In this document: positions 53,163-64,000 of the stretch, in pieces
How the letters are laid out: every line of letters begins with the position of its first letter
Numbering within the stretch: position 1 is the stretch's first letter
The notes under the pieces: model-generated
Databases searched by the model: none
Seen by the model: the letters and a program-made list of their open reading frames with translations, nothing else
Told to the model about the DNA's origin: nothing
Translations under genes and position numbers: made by a program
Assembly: GCA_033439295.1 (NCBI GenBank)
Contig: JAVTLE010000011.1
Coordinates: forward strand, 2,170,082 to 2,234,081
Direction of reading: 5' to 3'
Origin: Deuterostichococcus epilithicus
Taxonomy: Eukaryota > Chlorophyta > Trebouxiophyceae > Prasiolales > Stichococcaceae
Length of the DNA stretch: 64,000 bases

Positions 53163-54032
53163 AGCCGGGATTGGCACTCACGCCGTCTCGGCGAGTGCTG
53201 TCCTGCGTGGGAGACGCAGGCGACCTCGAATTTTCGGATCCTCCGGAGGTGCATCAGAGAGCAGCTGGCGCCAGCGGCTGGATGGCTGCGCCAGCCGTGG
53301 TGTTCCGTGCCCCAGCATACAGTCAAACACACCTACGGTTTCAGGGTAGGGGTTCAAGGATCTGACAGGTATGCCCGATGCAAACATCAGGGGCAAAAGC
53401 GTGATGCCTGCCTGATGGACTTGTATGTGTGGGGCCGATCGGATTGGCGGCCGCGGAGAGAGAGAGAGAAGCCAACAGCTTAAAAAGGTATTGCGCGTGA
53501 TTTGAGAGCTTCAGACACGCAGATGTGGGAACGCACTTGATCTTTCGTTGCTCCGGAGAGGCTTGTACCGGTCCTGCCGGTACAAGTACTGGTGACCAGT
53601 ACAGATCAAAGTGACGAGGGAATGTATCTTGTGAAGGTCTTGTGGAGGATTCTCTGGAAGGGGTTTGCGTGCATTTGCCGTCCTCCAACTACAAGCATGG
53701 CTGCAGGAAGGTTGGCAGGGAGACTTGCCTCCTCTGCAATTTTGCAACATCATGCACGCATGTAACTATTGACTGTGTGCATGAACGGGATGTCTGCTTA
53801 CAATCAGCCACGACAGACGTCTGCCATTCTAGCGCCACGTAAGATTTGGGCTTAGACTTTTAGAGGTTTCACATCTCGGCCTATTGGTTACCGTGCGTAG
53901 GTTTGGTGATGGGGCGAGCCTTGGCACGTAAGAATTATCAGTTGCAGCAGCTCTCCGGCTGCAGGGTCATGCGCTGCCATCGCCACGACACGACCACAGC
54001 AGGGCAGCCATGGCCTCGCAGCCGCTGCCTCA
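53163..54032. other. intergenic region, no gene seen
   Basis: Promoter side of secreted-protein copy 2 and 3' side of the thylakoid-lumen gene. It includes a short GA repeat at 53455-53470 and a small inverted repeat around 53566-53600 (GTACCGGTCC / CCGGTACAAG). No coding exon recognised. Confidence 0.5.
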
Positions 54033-54969
54033 TCAGGTGCGCACGGACTTGACCTGGCCTTCCGGCACCGTGCGGTCCGTCGTCAGTGCCTCCGCATTGA
54101 CCGCCTTGCCCTCCTCCTTGGCTTCTTGCGCCGCCTCCTTCAACTTCTCCTTTCGCTCCTCCTTCCTGCCGCATACGCCATGCGCGCTGTGAGTCCCTCG
54201 AGCAAACCAAGCACAGAAAAGTGTGGCGAAAGGGAGCGTGGGCAACAGTTCATCCTGCTGCGGCCCTCCACAAGTCACTCCAGAGGTCGTGCGTGTACAG
54301 AGCGCAGATGTGTTTGGTGCGCAATGGATTGCATGACAGCTACCAACGGATGTGGCGGCATGGACGGCTGTCACTCGCTACTCGCCTGTGCAGATGGCGC
54401 GATGCATAAGATGTCAGAAGTGTAGCATTTCCAGAGACTTACTCCTGGATGGCCTGCTGAACGTCCTTTGCCGATGCGCTCTTCACAGCAAGCAGCCCCA
54501 CTGCTGGCACGGCAGCCAGACCAGCCAGCACTTCGCGCCTGCGGCGATGAGCAAACATGGTAAAGCTCCTAGACTATTTCGCTCGGGATGTGTTAGCGAC
54601 CGGTGCTGGATGAAAGGGTATCATAGGTGTGAAGTGTGTTGCAGACGGAGGCATCCAATGCATTCCTCGATCGCATGACGTGAGCCAAGCGACACTCAGC
54701 TGTGACAAGGCCTCGGCAGATCCGATCGTGTGTGTGAGGGCATAAGCCATCTAGTGGCGAAGGTGTCCGAGCTTATAGAATTCGCGGAAAATGACGCAAA
54801 GCGTTCACTTGTACCTCACGCCGGACGTTATCTCGCACAATTTTGCGCACCTCGAAAGAGCCTCAATGGGCTTGTGTACCGCTGACGCGCGGTGGGACTG
54901 CAGAGAAGCGGTGCATGATACTCTGGTGCAAGGTGCAGCGCGCATCGAGGACTGTGCGGCTGCCAACAT
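54033..54969 (-). CDS. small thylakoid-lumen protein with twin-arginine signal, 3 exons, 115 aa
   Basis: Family not recognised. Exons (minus): 54969-54851, 54538-54443, 54165-54033, GT-AG and in phase, total 115 aa. Residues 1-38 are a typical chloroplast transit peptide (Ser/Ala/Arg-rich, MLAAAQSSMRAAPCTRVSCT). The junction creates SRREVLAGLAAVPAVGLLAV, a twin-arginine motif followed by a hydrophobic core and the Ala-X-Ala cleavage site SASA. That is the hallmark of Tat-exported lumen proteins. The predicted mature part is only about 52 residues, highly charged and helical (KEERKEKLKEAAQEAKEEGK) with the tail VPEGQVKSVRT. Use of the Tat route suggests folding or cofactor binding before export, or simply lineage habit, as for some photosystem II extrinsic subunits. 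The transit exon was found because only its phase-2 donor at 54851 restores the RR motif. Role near a photosystem is a guess. Confidence 0.82.
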
Positions 54970-55501
54970 GTTTGCGGAGGGCCTGATCAATGATAACACA
55001 TTACTCTAGGAGCTGTATGATGCCGATTGATGGAAGTTGGGATGGAATCATCACGGCAGGGACGTTGGGCACATCTGCACCTCATGCACATCATGGCACG
55101 TGCGTGTGCCGGAAGCTGAACTGCACCTGAGCCAACCTGAGGACTGATGAAATTGCAGATTTGCAAACCCACCATACGATATTCGCTTTGCTGTCGGCCC
55201 GCAAACCGCTCATTGGGCACGGCGCTTTGACGACGCATCGGTACGAAAATGTGGCTGAACGTCTCTGCAGAGCGTCGACAACTGCAACAGCCGTAGAAGT
55301 CTGATTGCTGCACCATGAAACACCTCGTCGCTCTCGGGCATGTGCAGCTCGCCGCCGCTGCTGGGGCTGTCGGGATCCTCGGCGTTGCTGGCGCCGCTGC
55401 CGTCAGCATCCGCACCGTTCCCACCATCCTAACCCATCCTGGGCAGTCTGCTCCGAGGAGAAAAGCCGGAACAATCCGAATGGCCACTGCTGGGCTTGCC
55501 G
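54970..55501. other. intergenic region upstream of thylakoid-lumen gene
   Basis: About 530 bp between the thylakoid-lumen start and the F-box/LRR stop, both on the minus strand. It should hold the promoter of the former. The plus-strand open stretch from 55315 is a shadow of the Ala-rich 3' region and has no support. Confidence 0.45.
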
Positions 55502-58500
55502 TCACTGTGCCATGTCGGCCTGGATCGCTGCCAGATATGCCTCCTCGTCATCGCTGCTGGAGCTGACAGAGCCGTCATCGCCGCTGGCATCGCCGCCATC
55601 GAACCACTCCCCCACTTCCTCCTCATCCTGCATCTCGCCTTCCACTAGCTGGTTTTCGAGGTCCGCGTCGCCGGCGGCTGCAGCTTCGGCCTCCGCTGCC
55701 TCCGCGCCGCCGCCGCCGGGGAGGCCGTTGCCGCCGTTCCATGCATGATCGGCGCCCGCTGCCTCGTCATCCGGTTCGAGCACGACCGCCTCCCCATTGG
55801 GGCCGTACCCCAGCTGGGCACCCGGCGGCAGGTCCTCCTCGAAGAGGAAATCGACCCCCTCCTCAAACTCGATGCGGAGTTTGGGCGTGCGCTGAGCGCC
55901 CTCGAGCATGTCGCGCCCAGCGGAGGTGACAGACCCGCAGTGCCACATTCGCAACGACCTCAGCCACGGCAGCCGCAGCACCTCCTGTGAGGGCGGCAAA
56001 ATTCGGCTCAAGAACCTGCCGGATTGGGTCAGGACTTAAATGTGGTAGCTGCGCCAGACTCCGGAAGCCTAAAACGATGCCCTGCTCGCCTCCCCCCTTG
56101 CCACTGCGCATGCAGCGCAGAAGACGGAGCTTGGGAGTGAATTGATGGTGCATCGTTGCTCAGACAACCGGGGTCACAGCAGCAGATTTGCTCGTTCGCT
56201 CGCAAGTTCGGGACATATACTATTCTTGACGCTCCCACAGCCCTCCACAAGTTGCTATATGCAACTGATCACAACTGTATCACCAGCGCGGCAATGCAGG
56301 GCCTGTTCAGCCATGCAGCACGACCCGTGAGATGGGCATGCTCTCCAGCGCACCCTCGAGGTCTGACACACAAAACAACGGCCGCAACAGCAGCCCACCT
56401 GGAGCCCTGCATCGCTGACGCCGAAGCTGTACGTGAGGTCCAGCCGTCGGAGCTCGGTGCACCTCTTAATGACGACGGCGAGACCCAGGTCGCCGACGCG
56501 GCACTCTTCAAATGCCATGGACCAGAGTCGGGGGAAGGCCACCATTGCGGCGGCGTAGTCTGCGTCGACGCCTACAGAAACCGACGCATGCCACGACATA
56601 GAGTCTCGTCATGTGACTGCGAAATTCCTGCAGTTTCGCTGCCTCACGGCCTGTTCAGGAGCAAGCGGCTGCAGCGGCTGCAGCTCGGACAGTGCAGAGC
56701 TATGTTTGGATTTTCCGCCACACTGCGAAAGTCTCAGAGACATTGGTGCAGGGCCGGGAACGAGTCGTCGGCATGCGAGTCAATCACGGCACGAGCAGAT
56801 TTGAGATCTCAGCAAAATTTCTGAAAGTTTTCATGCGGCTTGCCGGCAGAGCATCAGAGCACAGCCTCAAACATCGGGAAGATGTTCTCACTCCCGGAAG
56901 CGCGCACCGGAGGCATTGTACAGAGAGAGGTTGTACAGCTTGAAGTCGCGCAGGGCGGTGAGCTGGCCACCGCTGCCGCCGCCGGCCCCCGCCAGTGCAG
57001 CAATGTCCAGCTCGGCGCCCTCTTCGCCGCCGCCGCCGACCGCCAGGCTGGTGAGGTGTGCCGCCAGGCCGGCCACGCACTCCAGGCCACGCTTGCCGAA
57101 GGGCACGCCCTGCGTTGTGCGCACGCTCGGCTGAAAGGAAAGCCGGGACTTCTGCAATGCGTGAGTACGCAGAGTGCTGTGAGTGCTGTGAGTGGTGGCA
57201 CCGAACGTGAAGGGAGCACAATCACAATACAACTACTACGAGGGCTGAAAACCGCCACAAACACAGAAGGTTCCTTGCCAAGGCACTGATCTGATTGTAA
57301 GGGCAATTCTCAGGTGGGGTCTGTGCAAGCAAGAGCGTCTCTGCAGTTGAGACAGGAGCAGTGAATGTTGCTGCGCTGAGGCTGCTCTGGCATACTCATG
57401 CACTTCCACAGTTTGCAGCTTGGCATCCTGCACCGAAGTACTCTGAAGACGCAGAAATGTTCGTTTGTGGGTTTCCCCAGATTTAACCAAGTTTCCCCAT
57501 GGGCAATCCGTGCCTGGGGCAGTGGGCCGAGGAGAAAAATGGAGCGCTTCAGGGTGGGTGAAAGCTCAATATGGCCACTGAGCACCTGGATCCGCAGCCG
57601 GCGCAGCGGCACGCCGGCGCGGCCAAGACGCGCAAAGCCCAGCCTGATGGAGCTGTCGCCCTCGCCGCACTTGCTGACGCGCAGATTGGTCAGGTTGGTC
57701 AGGGTTTCCAGGGCACCGATGCCCGCGCCCCCCAAGTGCTTTGCATGCACCAGGCACAGGCGCCGCAGACCAGTCAGCTTCGCCAAAGCCGCGCAGCCTG
57801 CGCAAAAACAGGTGCAGTTGCCAGGACGCTCAGGGCTCATCGTGTTCGATTCAGCGCACAGCTGCGGCGTGGCTGCGGCATGGGGGTGTTCAGTCCGGCT
57901 GGCAGGAGGCGCACCCAAATCTGTGATGCGCATGCCGCGATGTTCTGCAATGCCAGCGTACTCGTAGTTGCCACAGGGAAACCGCAGTGACGTCAGGCAG
58001 GCGTGGAGCGGCATCAAATGAATCAGTTGCTGGTCCTCCAGCTGCATTCATGAAAGTCCGCATTGTTTTTCTCCAATTTTTGTGAAAGTTTTTGGCAAAA
58101 CATTATAAATGTTTTTTTTTTGTTATTAATAAAAAAGAGGAGCTTCCAGCACCTGCGGTTCCTTGGGCATCAAGGGTTGCCCAATCAAGGTGTGCCCAAG
58201 CACGTGCTCCAGACACCAGGATTACACCTTTGACTTCTTCATGCCTGCTACTTCCTGAGCAGCTGACTTGCTGCTGCACACAGGGCCATGGACACAGCAG
58301 AGGTTGCAGAGGATGGAGCGGGGCGCACAGAAGTGAGATCTCTGCCGTGAATCGATTCCAGCCGGCGCAGGTGGCTGAGGCCCTGCAGTAACGCATCAGC
58401 AAGCCATCAAAGATGCTGGGAAGCGCTCATAGGCGGGCGTTTCTTCCTCGTGTCAGCAAACTGCACGTGTTGCTGCATGCCTTGGCGACGCTGTGCTTCT

Positions 58501-61500
58501 GCCTTTCATCATCGCACTATGGGAAGGCGGCGCAGCATGGTGCAGGCTGTGTCGGGCGAACAGCAGCCCGAGATTGTGCAACCGAGTCAGTGCTGCGTGC
58601 TCGTGTGTCACATGAAGACAGTAGTGCACCTGGAATGCCGCTCCGGAGACACCCTCGTCCAGGAACAAGTGCTGGATCGCCGACAGGTGACTGAACAGAA
58701 GCGTGGCGATGGCGTCGTGCTTGTATTCACAGCACTGCGTGGTCGCCACAGCAAATCGCTGTCAGGCTTGAAGGTGCTTGAGGCTCAACTAGATAGCAGC
58801 GACGGCAGCAGCGCGGCAGCGTCGTCGACGATGTGCGGGCATCACTGTGCGCACCCGCATGTCAGTTACATGACGAGATGCGAGTGACAGCAGCTGAGCC
58901 ATCGTAGGTTTCATCACAAGAGACGGAACAGAGTAGACACGGCCTGCAACGAGTTCTGGGTGCAGAAGCGCACCTTGAGTTCCAGCAGCCGCAGCCGAGG
59001 GGCAGCAGGCGCCAGCCCAGCCACCAGCGTAAGGCTGATCTGCATGCACAGGCTCGCCTGTTAGTGTTGCAGCGGTGCCGGGCTGCTGCCGGTGTGGCTG
59101 GTGCACCGAATCACATGGACTAACTGTACACGTACTACATCCAGGCACAATCTGGGGTGACACGCCGCAAATTCACTCCTTATACAGCCGAAATGGTAGG
59201 CGAACCCTGCTCCTCCTCCCTCTCTTCCCGTCACTTTCACACACGATGCCGCACATGCAGGAGAGGCAGTTCCAGGCGCAGGGCTCCACGGGCGGCTTCA
59301 CACCTTCGCGCGAATGAGGTGGAGCTCTGTGAGGCTCGTGAGAAAGTGCCCAAGCCGCGCCAACCGTCCCGAGTTGTGCAGCCACTCCGCTCTGGTCGAT
59401 AGGCTGACCAGGTTTGGCAACATCTGCATCCACAAAACAGTGTGTCTGATCCCGAGCATCGCCATCTGCATCATCTGTGTCTTTGCTCAGGGTGATGTGC
59501 ATCCAGCGGCCGCGCTGCATCCTGAGATGCCTCTTTGTCTTCTGCATTGAGCGGGCCAGGCATATCGTTCCAAAGCAGTCTGGTTCCTGGCGTCATCCCC
59601 CGCCCCCGTGGTTATTGATGATGCTCTGATGCGTGTAGGTCCTGGGGCATCAAACACTGAGATTCCAAGTGGTGTTTTGCAACCATTTACTGCCTTGCGA
59701 CACCTATAGGGTGGCAGCAGCTGTACCATAACTAGAATTACGACAGCTGCTGCAGGCAGTCGCCTGCCTGAAGGGTGAGCTGGACTTGGTCAGCAGTTGG
59801 CCGCCTGTACGCGTTGACAGGTTCAACGTCCACGAACGTGGTGGCCTGCATACAGGAGTCGGCAAGGTGTCATCTGCGGGCAAGATCATCGTCCGTGGCC
59901 CATACGACCACTGAAGCTGGCAGGGCTACGCAGGAAAACTTTCACGGGGAGCATCCCACCGTCAGGCTCGGTGGCAGCGCCAGACAAGATATTCTGCGAT
60001 TTTGGATGTGCGCAATGAGTCGCAGCTCCCGCAGCGGCGCGTCAGCCAGCGCATCCAGGTTCCGGAGCGCTGCTGCGTCAAGGCGAGTGAGTTCCTGTAG
60101 TCGAAATACGATGAGCGATTAAGGACCAAACAAAACAGAAGGGCTGCAGTACAGCGCGATGCTCAGACCCCTCACACGAACCTTGCCCAACCCTGCCTGT
60201 CCTGGCGAACAGACTCGAACACTGTCGGCACCCTCATGCGGCAGCCGAGCACCTCTTGCTGGAGGGAGTGCAGCGTTCACCGAGACTTGGAGGTCCTGGT
60301 GGGTGGCTATGCTCAGCGTCAGGGTCTGCAGCTGCGGCAGTCGTGGCGCGATGAACAGCACGTGAAACTCCCGGATGTCTGGGATGTCCAGGTGCCGCAG
60401 CTGCCGCATGTGCGCCAGCGCGTCCACATCTGCGTCATAAATCTCACAAGCAATCGAGGGGCGATGGTGCTCTTGTGAGGAGGACCATTCCCATTCAGGG
60501 TGTGTCTGAGGGGCTGATGTCGGCAGTGCATTGCATCAGTCTCGTGTGCAGATCGGCATACAGCTGGTCCACTCAGATCGCCATTTCTATGCAAGAGTGG
60601 GGCTCACAGCTGACGGCAAGGTACCCATTTGCCACGAACACCCGCACACCCGGGTGCTGCGACTGCTTCAATACGAAGCAGCAGCAGGAAGCGCTGACGA
60701 CCTGCGTTAGCTGGTCGCCTGCGCATTGCAGGGGATATGCTGCAGAGGCGCATGGCTCTCACGTTGAACGCGGTCTATGCTCAACCGCGGGCGGCTGCCC
60801 TCCAGGGCTGCAGGGTCAACCGGCCGGAGGCGCAGCTCCCCCAGCGCCGGGTGGCACGCAAGTGCTTCCAGCAGTCCCCGCGGCAGGTCGGGCGCCTCCA
60901 CGTTGACGCTTTTCATTTCCATGTGCAGTCCGGTGAGCGCCGTGAGTGCGGACAGCTGGAACAGATCCAGGCCCTCCGTTAGGGGGGACCACCTGCAGCA
61001 GCGCAGGCGCCGCCAGGTCAGCAGCGAGACTCTTGCTCCGCCGCGGCCGCTTGAGCCTGCGAACAGAATCCAACGTGCGGGCTGTGTCAGCCGCCACGAA
61101 CAGCAGGCTGCGCCGGGCGGCAGCGGAAGCCAGGGCCGCACCTGAGGGTCAGGTGCCGGAGGCGTGGCAGGGAGGCGAGGGAGTTCGCCAGGAACCCACC
61201 CTCCAGCAGGCAAGCCTTGCCCAGCACCAGCGCCTCCACACCTACGCTTCGGCCACGCCAGCAGATGTCGTACCGAAAGAGGACATCCAGGGATCAAACG
61301 ACTATCAAGCAGGTGCCGCAGCGCACATGCCGCAAAAACGGAACGTCGCGAGTCGTGGGCCCTCCCAGCACCTGGGAAGCTGCGCAGGAGACGGCCAGCC
61401 TCGTCGGTGTCGCAGCTCGCCACCGTCAGATCCGTCAGCCCGAGCCCGACGGTTTGGCGCAAGCGTCGCGATGTCAGCCGTAAAGCTGCAACGTCTCTCG

Positions 61501-61582
61501 CAGCCAGACCACCCGATCGTACGACGTTTGTGAGCACGTCATCAGGCAGGTCCAGCAGGGCGTTACAGCTTACACGCACCAT
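55502..61582 (-). CDS. F-box / leucine-rich-repeat protein with acidic tail, many exons
   Basis: Predicted substrate receptor of an SCF-type ubiquitin ligase. The start at 61582 gives an F-box near residues 8-50 (LLDLPDDVLTNVVRSGGLAA, VAALRLTSRRLRQTV) and a donor GTGCTG after RLLRSFP. LRR blocks follow on the minus strand: about 60980-60760 (LSALTALTGLHMEM, ALGELRLRPV), 60427-60240 (QLRHLDIPDIREFHVLF), 60090-59960 (NLDALADAPLRELRL), 57800-57540 (LTGLRRLCLVHAKHLGGAGI, NLTNLRVSKCG), 57130-56890 (GVPFGKRGLECVAGLAAHLT), 56580-56402 (CTELRRLDLTYSFGVSDAGL, AMN1-like) and the last exon 55984-55502 (WLRSLRMWHCGSVTSAG). The last exon ends in a long Ala/Asp/Glu/Ser-rich acidic tail before the stop. Repeats between 59900 and 58150 were not resolved, so exon structure there is uncertain. 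An A/T-only tract at 58098-58136 precedes an exon as a polypyrimidine tract on the gene strand. Confidence 0.72.
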
Positions 61583-62522
61583 TGAGGACAAAACTATCGC
61601 GAGGGTGATCAACGCACTGGATCACGCATTGGGAATGCCAGCTCGGCAAGGCGTGCCGGATGCAGACTGCAGTTTGGATGGCTTGACGATGTAGCTTGCA
61701 AAAGTGCAATTTTGCGCAGCGTCTGCTACATTGTCTGAATCCCTGTTGGATGGTTGTTGATGAGGGTTGGCTCGCCTCCGCCGCGCCTTAGCGAGGCGGA
61801 GTTGAAGGTCACCAACGACTTAGCTCCAGAGCCTGCGCTCGTGTGCTCTAGATGTGCAATGAAAAGCGTCTCTGGAATTCTACTGTACCAGCATGCAGCC
61901 GCGCACGTGTCCATTGCTATTTCGTTTCATAGCAGCAGCAATGCCATCTCTCCCTTTGCTATTCTGTTCAAGGCCTTTCAAGGCATTCAAGGCTCAGAGA
62001 AGCATGAGCAGTTCGTATAGATTATTCATGCGGATCGCTGACCATGTGCCACAGGCAATGTTGGTGCTGGACATGAGCAAAGCTAAGTTTGGCATCTGTC
62101 AAGCACAGCAGCGGTGCTCGGAGGAGCGGCAAGACGTCCAGTACAGCGAGCGCTGCCACCGACGCGAGTGTGCGATCTTATGAAAACCTGAGACATGTAT
62201 CCAGAGTTCAAGCTGTGTTGTGTGCCTGGAATCCCCAGCTGCATTTGCAAAATACGGTTACGAGTGAAGATCCACAAACTTGCATACTGGCATGCATCAC
62301 ACTACTGTACATGTATGTGTATAACATATATGCAAAGATTTCAGGCAGAGCAGCCGGATTTTCGCTCAACCGCGCGCTCAACACGCGGCTGGTGGCGGGC
62401 CTGGCTGGAACCTCAGGCTCCCTCGACAGCATGTCGCCAGCAGCATGTCCAAACAGCAACTGAATACACATTCAAATTGACATTCGTTCCTACAGCGACA
62501 CTCAGGACACAGCTGCAACGCA
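61583..62522. other. intergenic region between tandem F-box/LRR genes
   Basis: About 940 bp. It should hold the promoter of the F-box/LRR gene and the 3' UTR of the next copy. It is noticeably less GC-rich at 61700-62340. No coding block or RNA gene recognised. Confidence 0.5.
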
Positions 62523-64000
62523 TCACGCCTCGTCCCCCTCTGACATGTCGACATCGTCGTCGCTGCTGGGGCTGTCAAAGCCGTCGCCGGCGCCTTCCTC
62601 GTCACCGCCCATTCCGGCACCATCCTCCTGATCCGCCTCGGGTCCTGGGGCGCCGCCGTCAGCCGCCGCCGCCTCAGCGCGCCGGCAGGGGCTGCCGCAG
62701 CGGCGTCTGCGGCACCAACGACGTCCACTGCCGGCACGGCGTCATCATCATTTTCATCATTTTCATCGTCGTCGGGCGCATCGCTGCCCCCATCAGCCGG
62801 CTGGCCGTCATGGTGCGGCTGCGCAGCTGCCTGGAAGTTGACGACCAGCACTGTGCCCCGTGCACTGGCGGCCGCCCGCAGCGCGTTGCTGCCGGCGGCG
62901 GTCAGGCGGGCGCAGCACCACAGCCGCACGACCGCCAGCCGCGGCAGCCGCGCCAGGTGCTGCGTCGACAGGCGGAGAATGTGGTCAATCAGCCGGCTGC
63001 CGTCCCTGCAGAGCGTGCTGCCGCGAGCCAGACCAGGCGTCGCCGCTAGCGGTAGGGTTCCGGCACGTTCCGGCACACACTTACACCTGAGGACGACACA
63101 GTGTCTTGGACCGACGACCTGAGCAAGCAGCGCCAAACCTGTTGCCTCCCGCCTGCCAACCATCACAGGCGAACCCAGCATGCGCCCCGCCAACACAGCT
63201 AGAACTCTGGCCACCGGACTCCTAGATCAGGCGAAGGAACAGGCACCACGAGTGCTGCCCTGGGCACTGGGACAGCCTACCTGCAGCCCCGCGTCGGTGA
63301 CGGTCTCGCAGAAGTCCATCTCCAGGCGCCGTAGGTGTCGGCCGGTCGCATCGGCCAAGCCCTCCAGCCCCGCATCGCCCACATCGCAGTCCCTCAGCAG
63401 CAGCTCCTACAGGCGGGGCAGCCTCGCCATTGCAGCCGCAAAATCTGTGTCGGCGCCTGCGGGACGAAGATGAGAAGTACTGGCGACGGCAGCAGGCTTC
63501 CATGCCAGGGTCCGATCAAGTAGTCAAGGTTCGATTGCAGCCAGCCGATGTCTCCCCCTGCCTCTGCACCTGCTCGGAGCTCCAATGTTTGGTTCGGTCG
63601 GGATTGAGGCGATTGATGTACCCCTCCAGGAAGAGCACGCTCGCAGCAGGGTGTGCGAGGATATGGAGATCCTGACACAACTGCTGGCGCACACAGACGC
63701 AGCAGATGCGGTGAGACAGCAGCCTGACGCATCGTGCAGCAAAAAAGCACCACAACGCAGTCTGGAGCAATCTAGGCAATTGGGGCGAAGAAGCAGGGCT
63801 AAACACACCCGTGCCGCTGACGAGGTGCAGGCTGCGCAGCGCGGTGAGCTGCCCGCTGCGGGCCGAGGCCGCCAGCAGCCCCAGGCGAAAGTCGCCGGCT
63901 CCGGCGTCGTAGCCGAGGGCCAGCTTGGTCAGGTGCGCAGCCACTTGCGACACGCAAATCAAGCCGGGTGCTCCAAGGGACACGCCCTGCACCAGATGTT
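62523..64000 (-). pseudogene. LRR paralogue of the F-box/LRR gene, 5' end outside window, frame interrupted
   Basis: Three blocks align with the neighbouring gene at 55502-61582. 63990-63830 (GVSLGAPGLICVSQVAAHLT, GQLTALRSLHLV) matches its 57130-56890 exon. 63455-63290 (AAAMARLPRL, ELLLRDCDVGDAGLEGL, then LRRLEMDFCETVTDAGLQ) matches its AMN1-like LRR exon. 63020-62523 (IDHILRLSTQHLARLPRLAV, RLTAAGSNAL, then an acidic tail ending DDDVDMSEGDEA) matches its last exon. In the second block a TAG stands where the neighbour has TGG (Trp) after PRL. In the third block the frame must slip by one base between the Ala-rich part and the acidic tail (near 62680). So it is either a young pseudogene or carries sequence errors. 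The rest of the gene lies beyond 64000. Confidence 0.6.

Noticed and set aside
55315-55566. Plus-strand start with hydrophobic N-terminus (MKHLVALGHVQLAAAAGA) as a secreted protein
   Set aside because: It runs into the antisense of the acidic-tail exon of the F-box/LRR gene and lacks further exons or motifs.

Overview
The window is nuclear DNA from a GC-rich, intron-rich green alga, most likely a chlorophyte such as a trebouxiophyte. The evidence is a 13-exon beta-tubulin of green-plant type, a protein with a chloroplast transit peptide plus twin-arginine thylakoid signal, GT-AG introns in nearly every gene, and alanine/glycine/glutamine-rich coding sequence. The species cannot be fixed from this sequence. 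I saw no bacterial, organellar, CRISPR or clear transposon genes. I recognised no tRNA or rRNA gene, though I did not scan exhaustively for them.

Layout, left to right. 1-4.9 kb (+): 3' part of a U-box ubiquitin-ligase gene. 5.5-10.4 kb (+): beta-tubulin, 442 aa, all 13 exons resolved. 11.7-13.9 kb (-): ASF1 histone chaperone, head-to-head across 445 bp with a COG0523/CobW zinc-chaperone GTPase gene at 14.3-18.7 kb (+). 19.7-23.1 kb (+): a DUF829/TMEM53-type hydrolase-like gene with a roughly 840-bp near-palindrome in its second intron. 23.6-35.4 kb (-): one large RUN-PX-Rubicon-homology gene, convergent with the hydrolase. 36.7-38.7 kb (-): an unrecognised Cys-rich type I membrane protein, all exons resolved. 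39.0-41.5 kb (-): a decayed paralogue of the first U-box gene. 42.7-43.7 kb (-): a weak hypothetical gene. 44.9-48.2 and 49.7-53.2 kb (-): a tandem pair of secreted proline-rich proteins. 54.0-55.0 kb (-): a small thylakoid-lumen protein, 3 exons resolved. 55.5-61.6 kb (-): an F-box/LRR gene. 62.5-64 kb (-): its interrupted tandem paralogue, cut by the window edge.

The genes do not form one pathway. The themes are cytoskeleton (tubulin), chromatin assembly (ASF1), metal homeostasis (CobW GTPase), ubiquitin ligation (U-box and F-box genes), endosome/autophagy membrane traffic (RUN-PX-RH), extracellular proteins and the chloroplast lumen. Three local duplications stand out: the U-box pair separated by about 36 kb, the secreted-protein pair, and the F-box/LRR pair. 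The most unusual element is the long inverted repeat inside the DUF829 intron, which would fold into an RNA hairpin of about 410 bp per arm when the host gene is transcribed. All exon boundaries were derived by reading frame, splice sites and protein-family knowledge, without transcripts.
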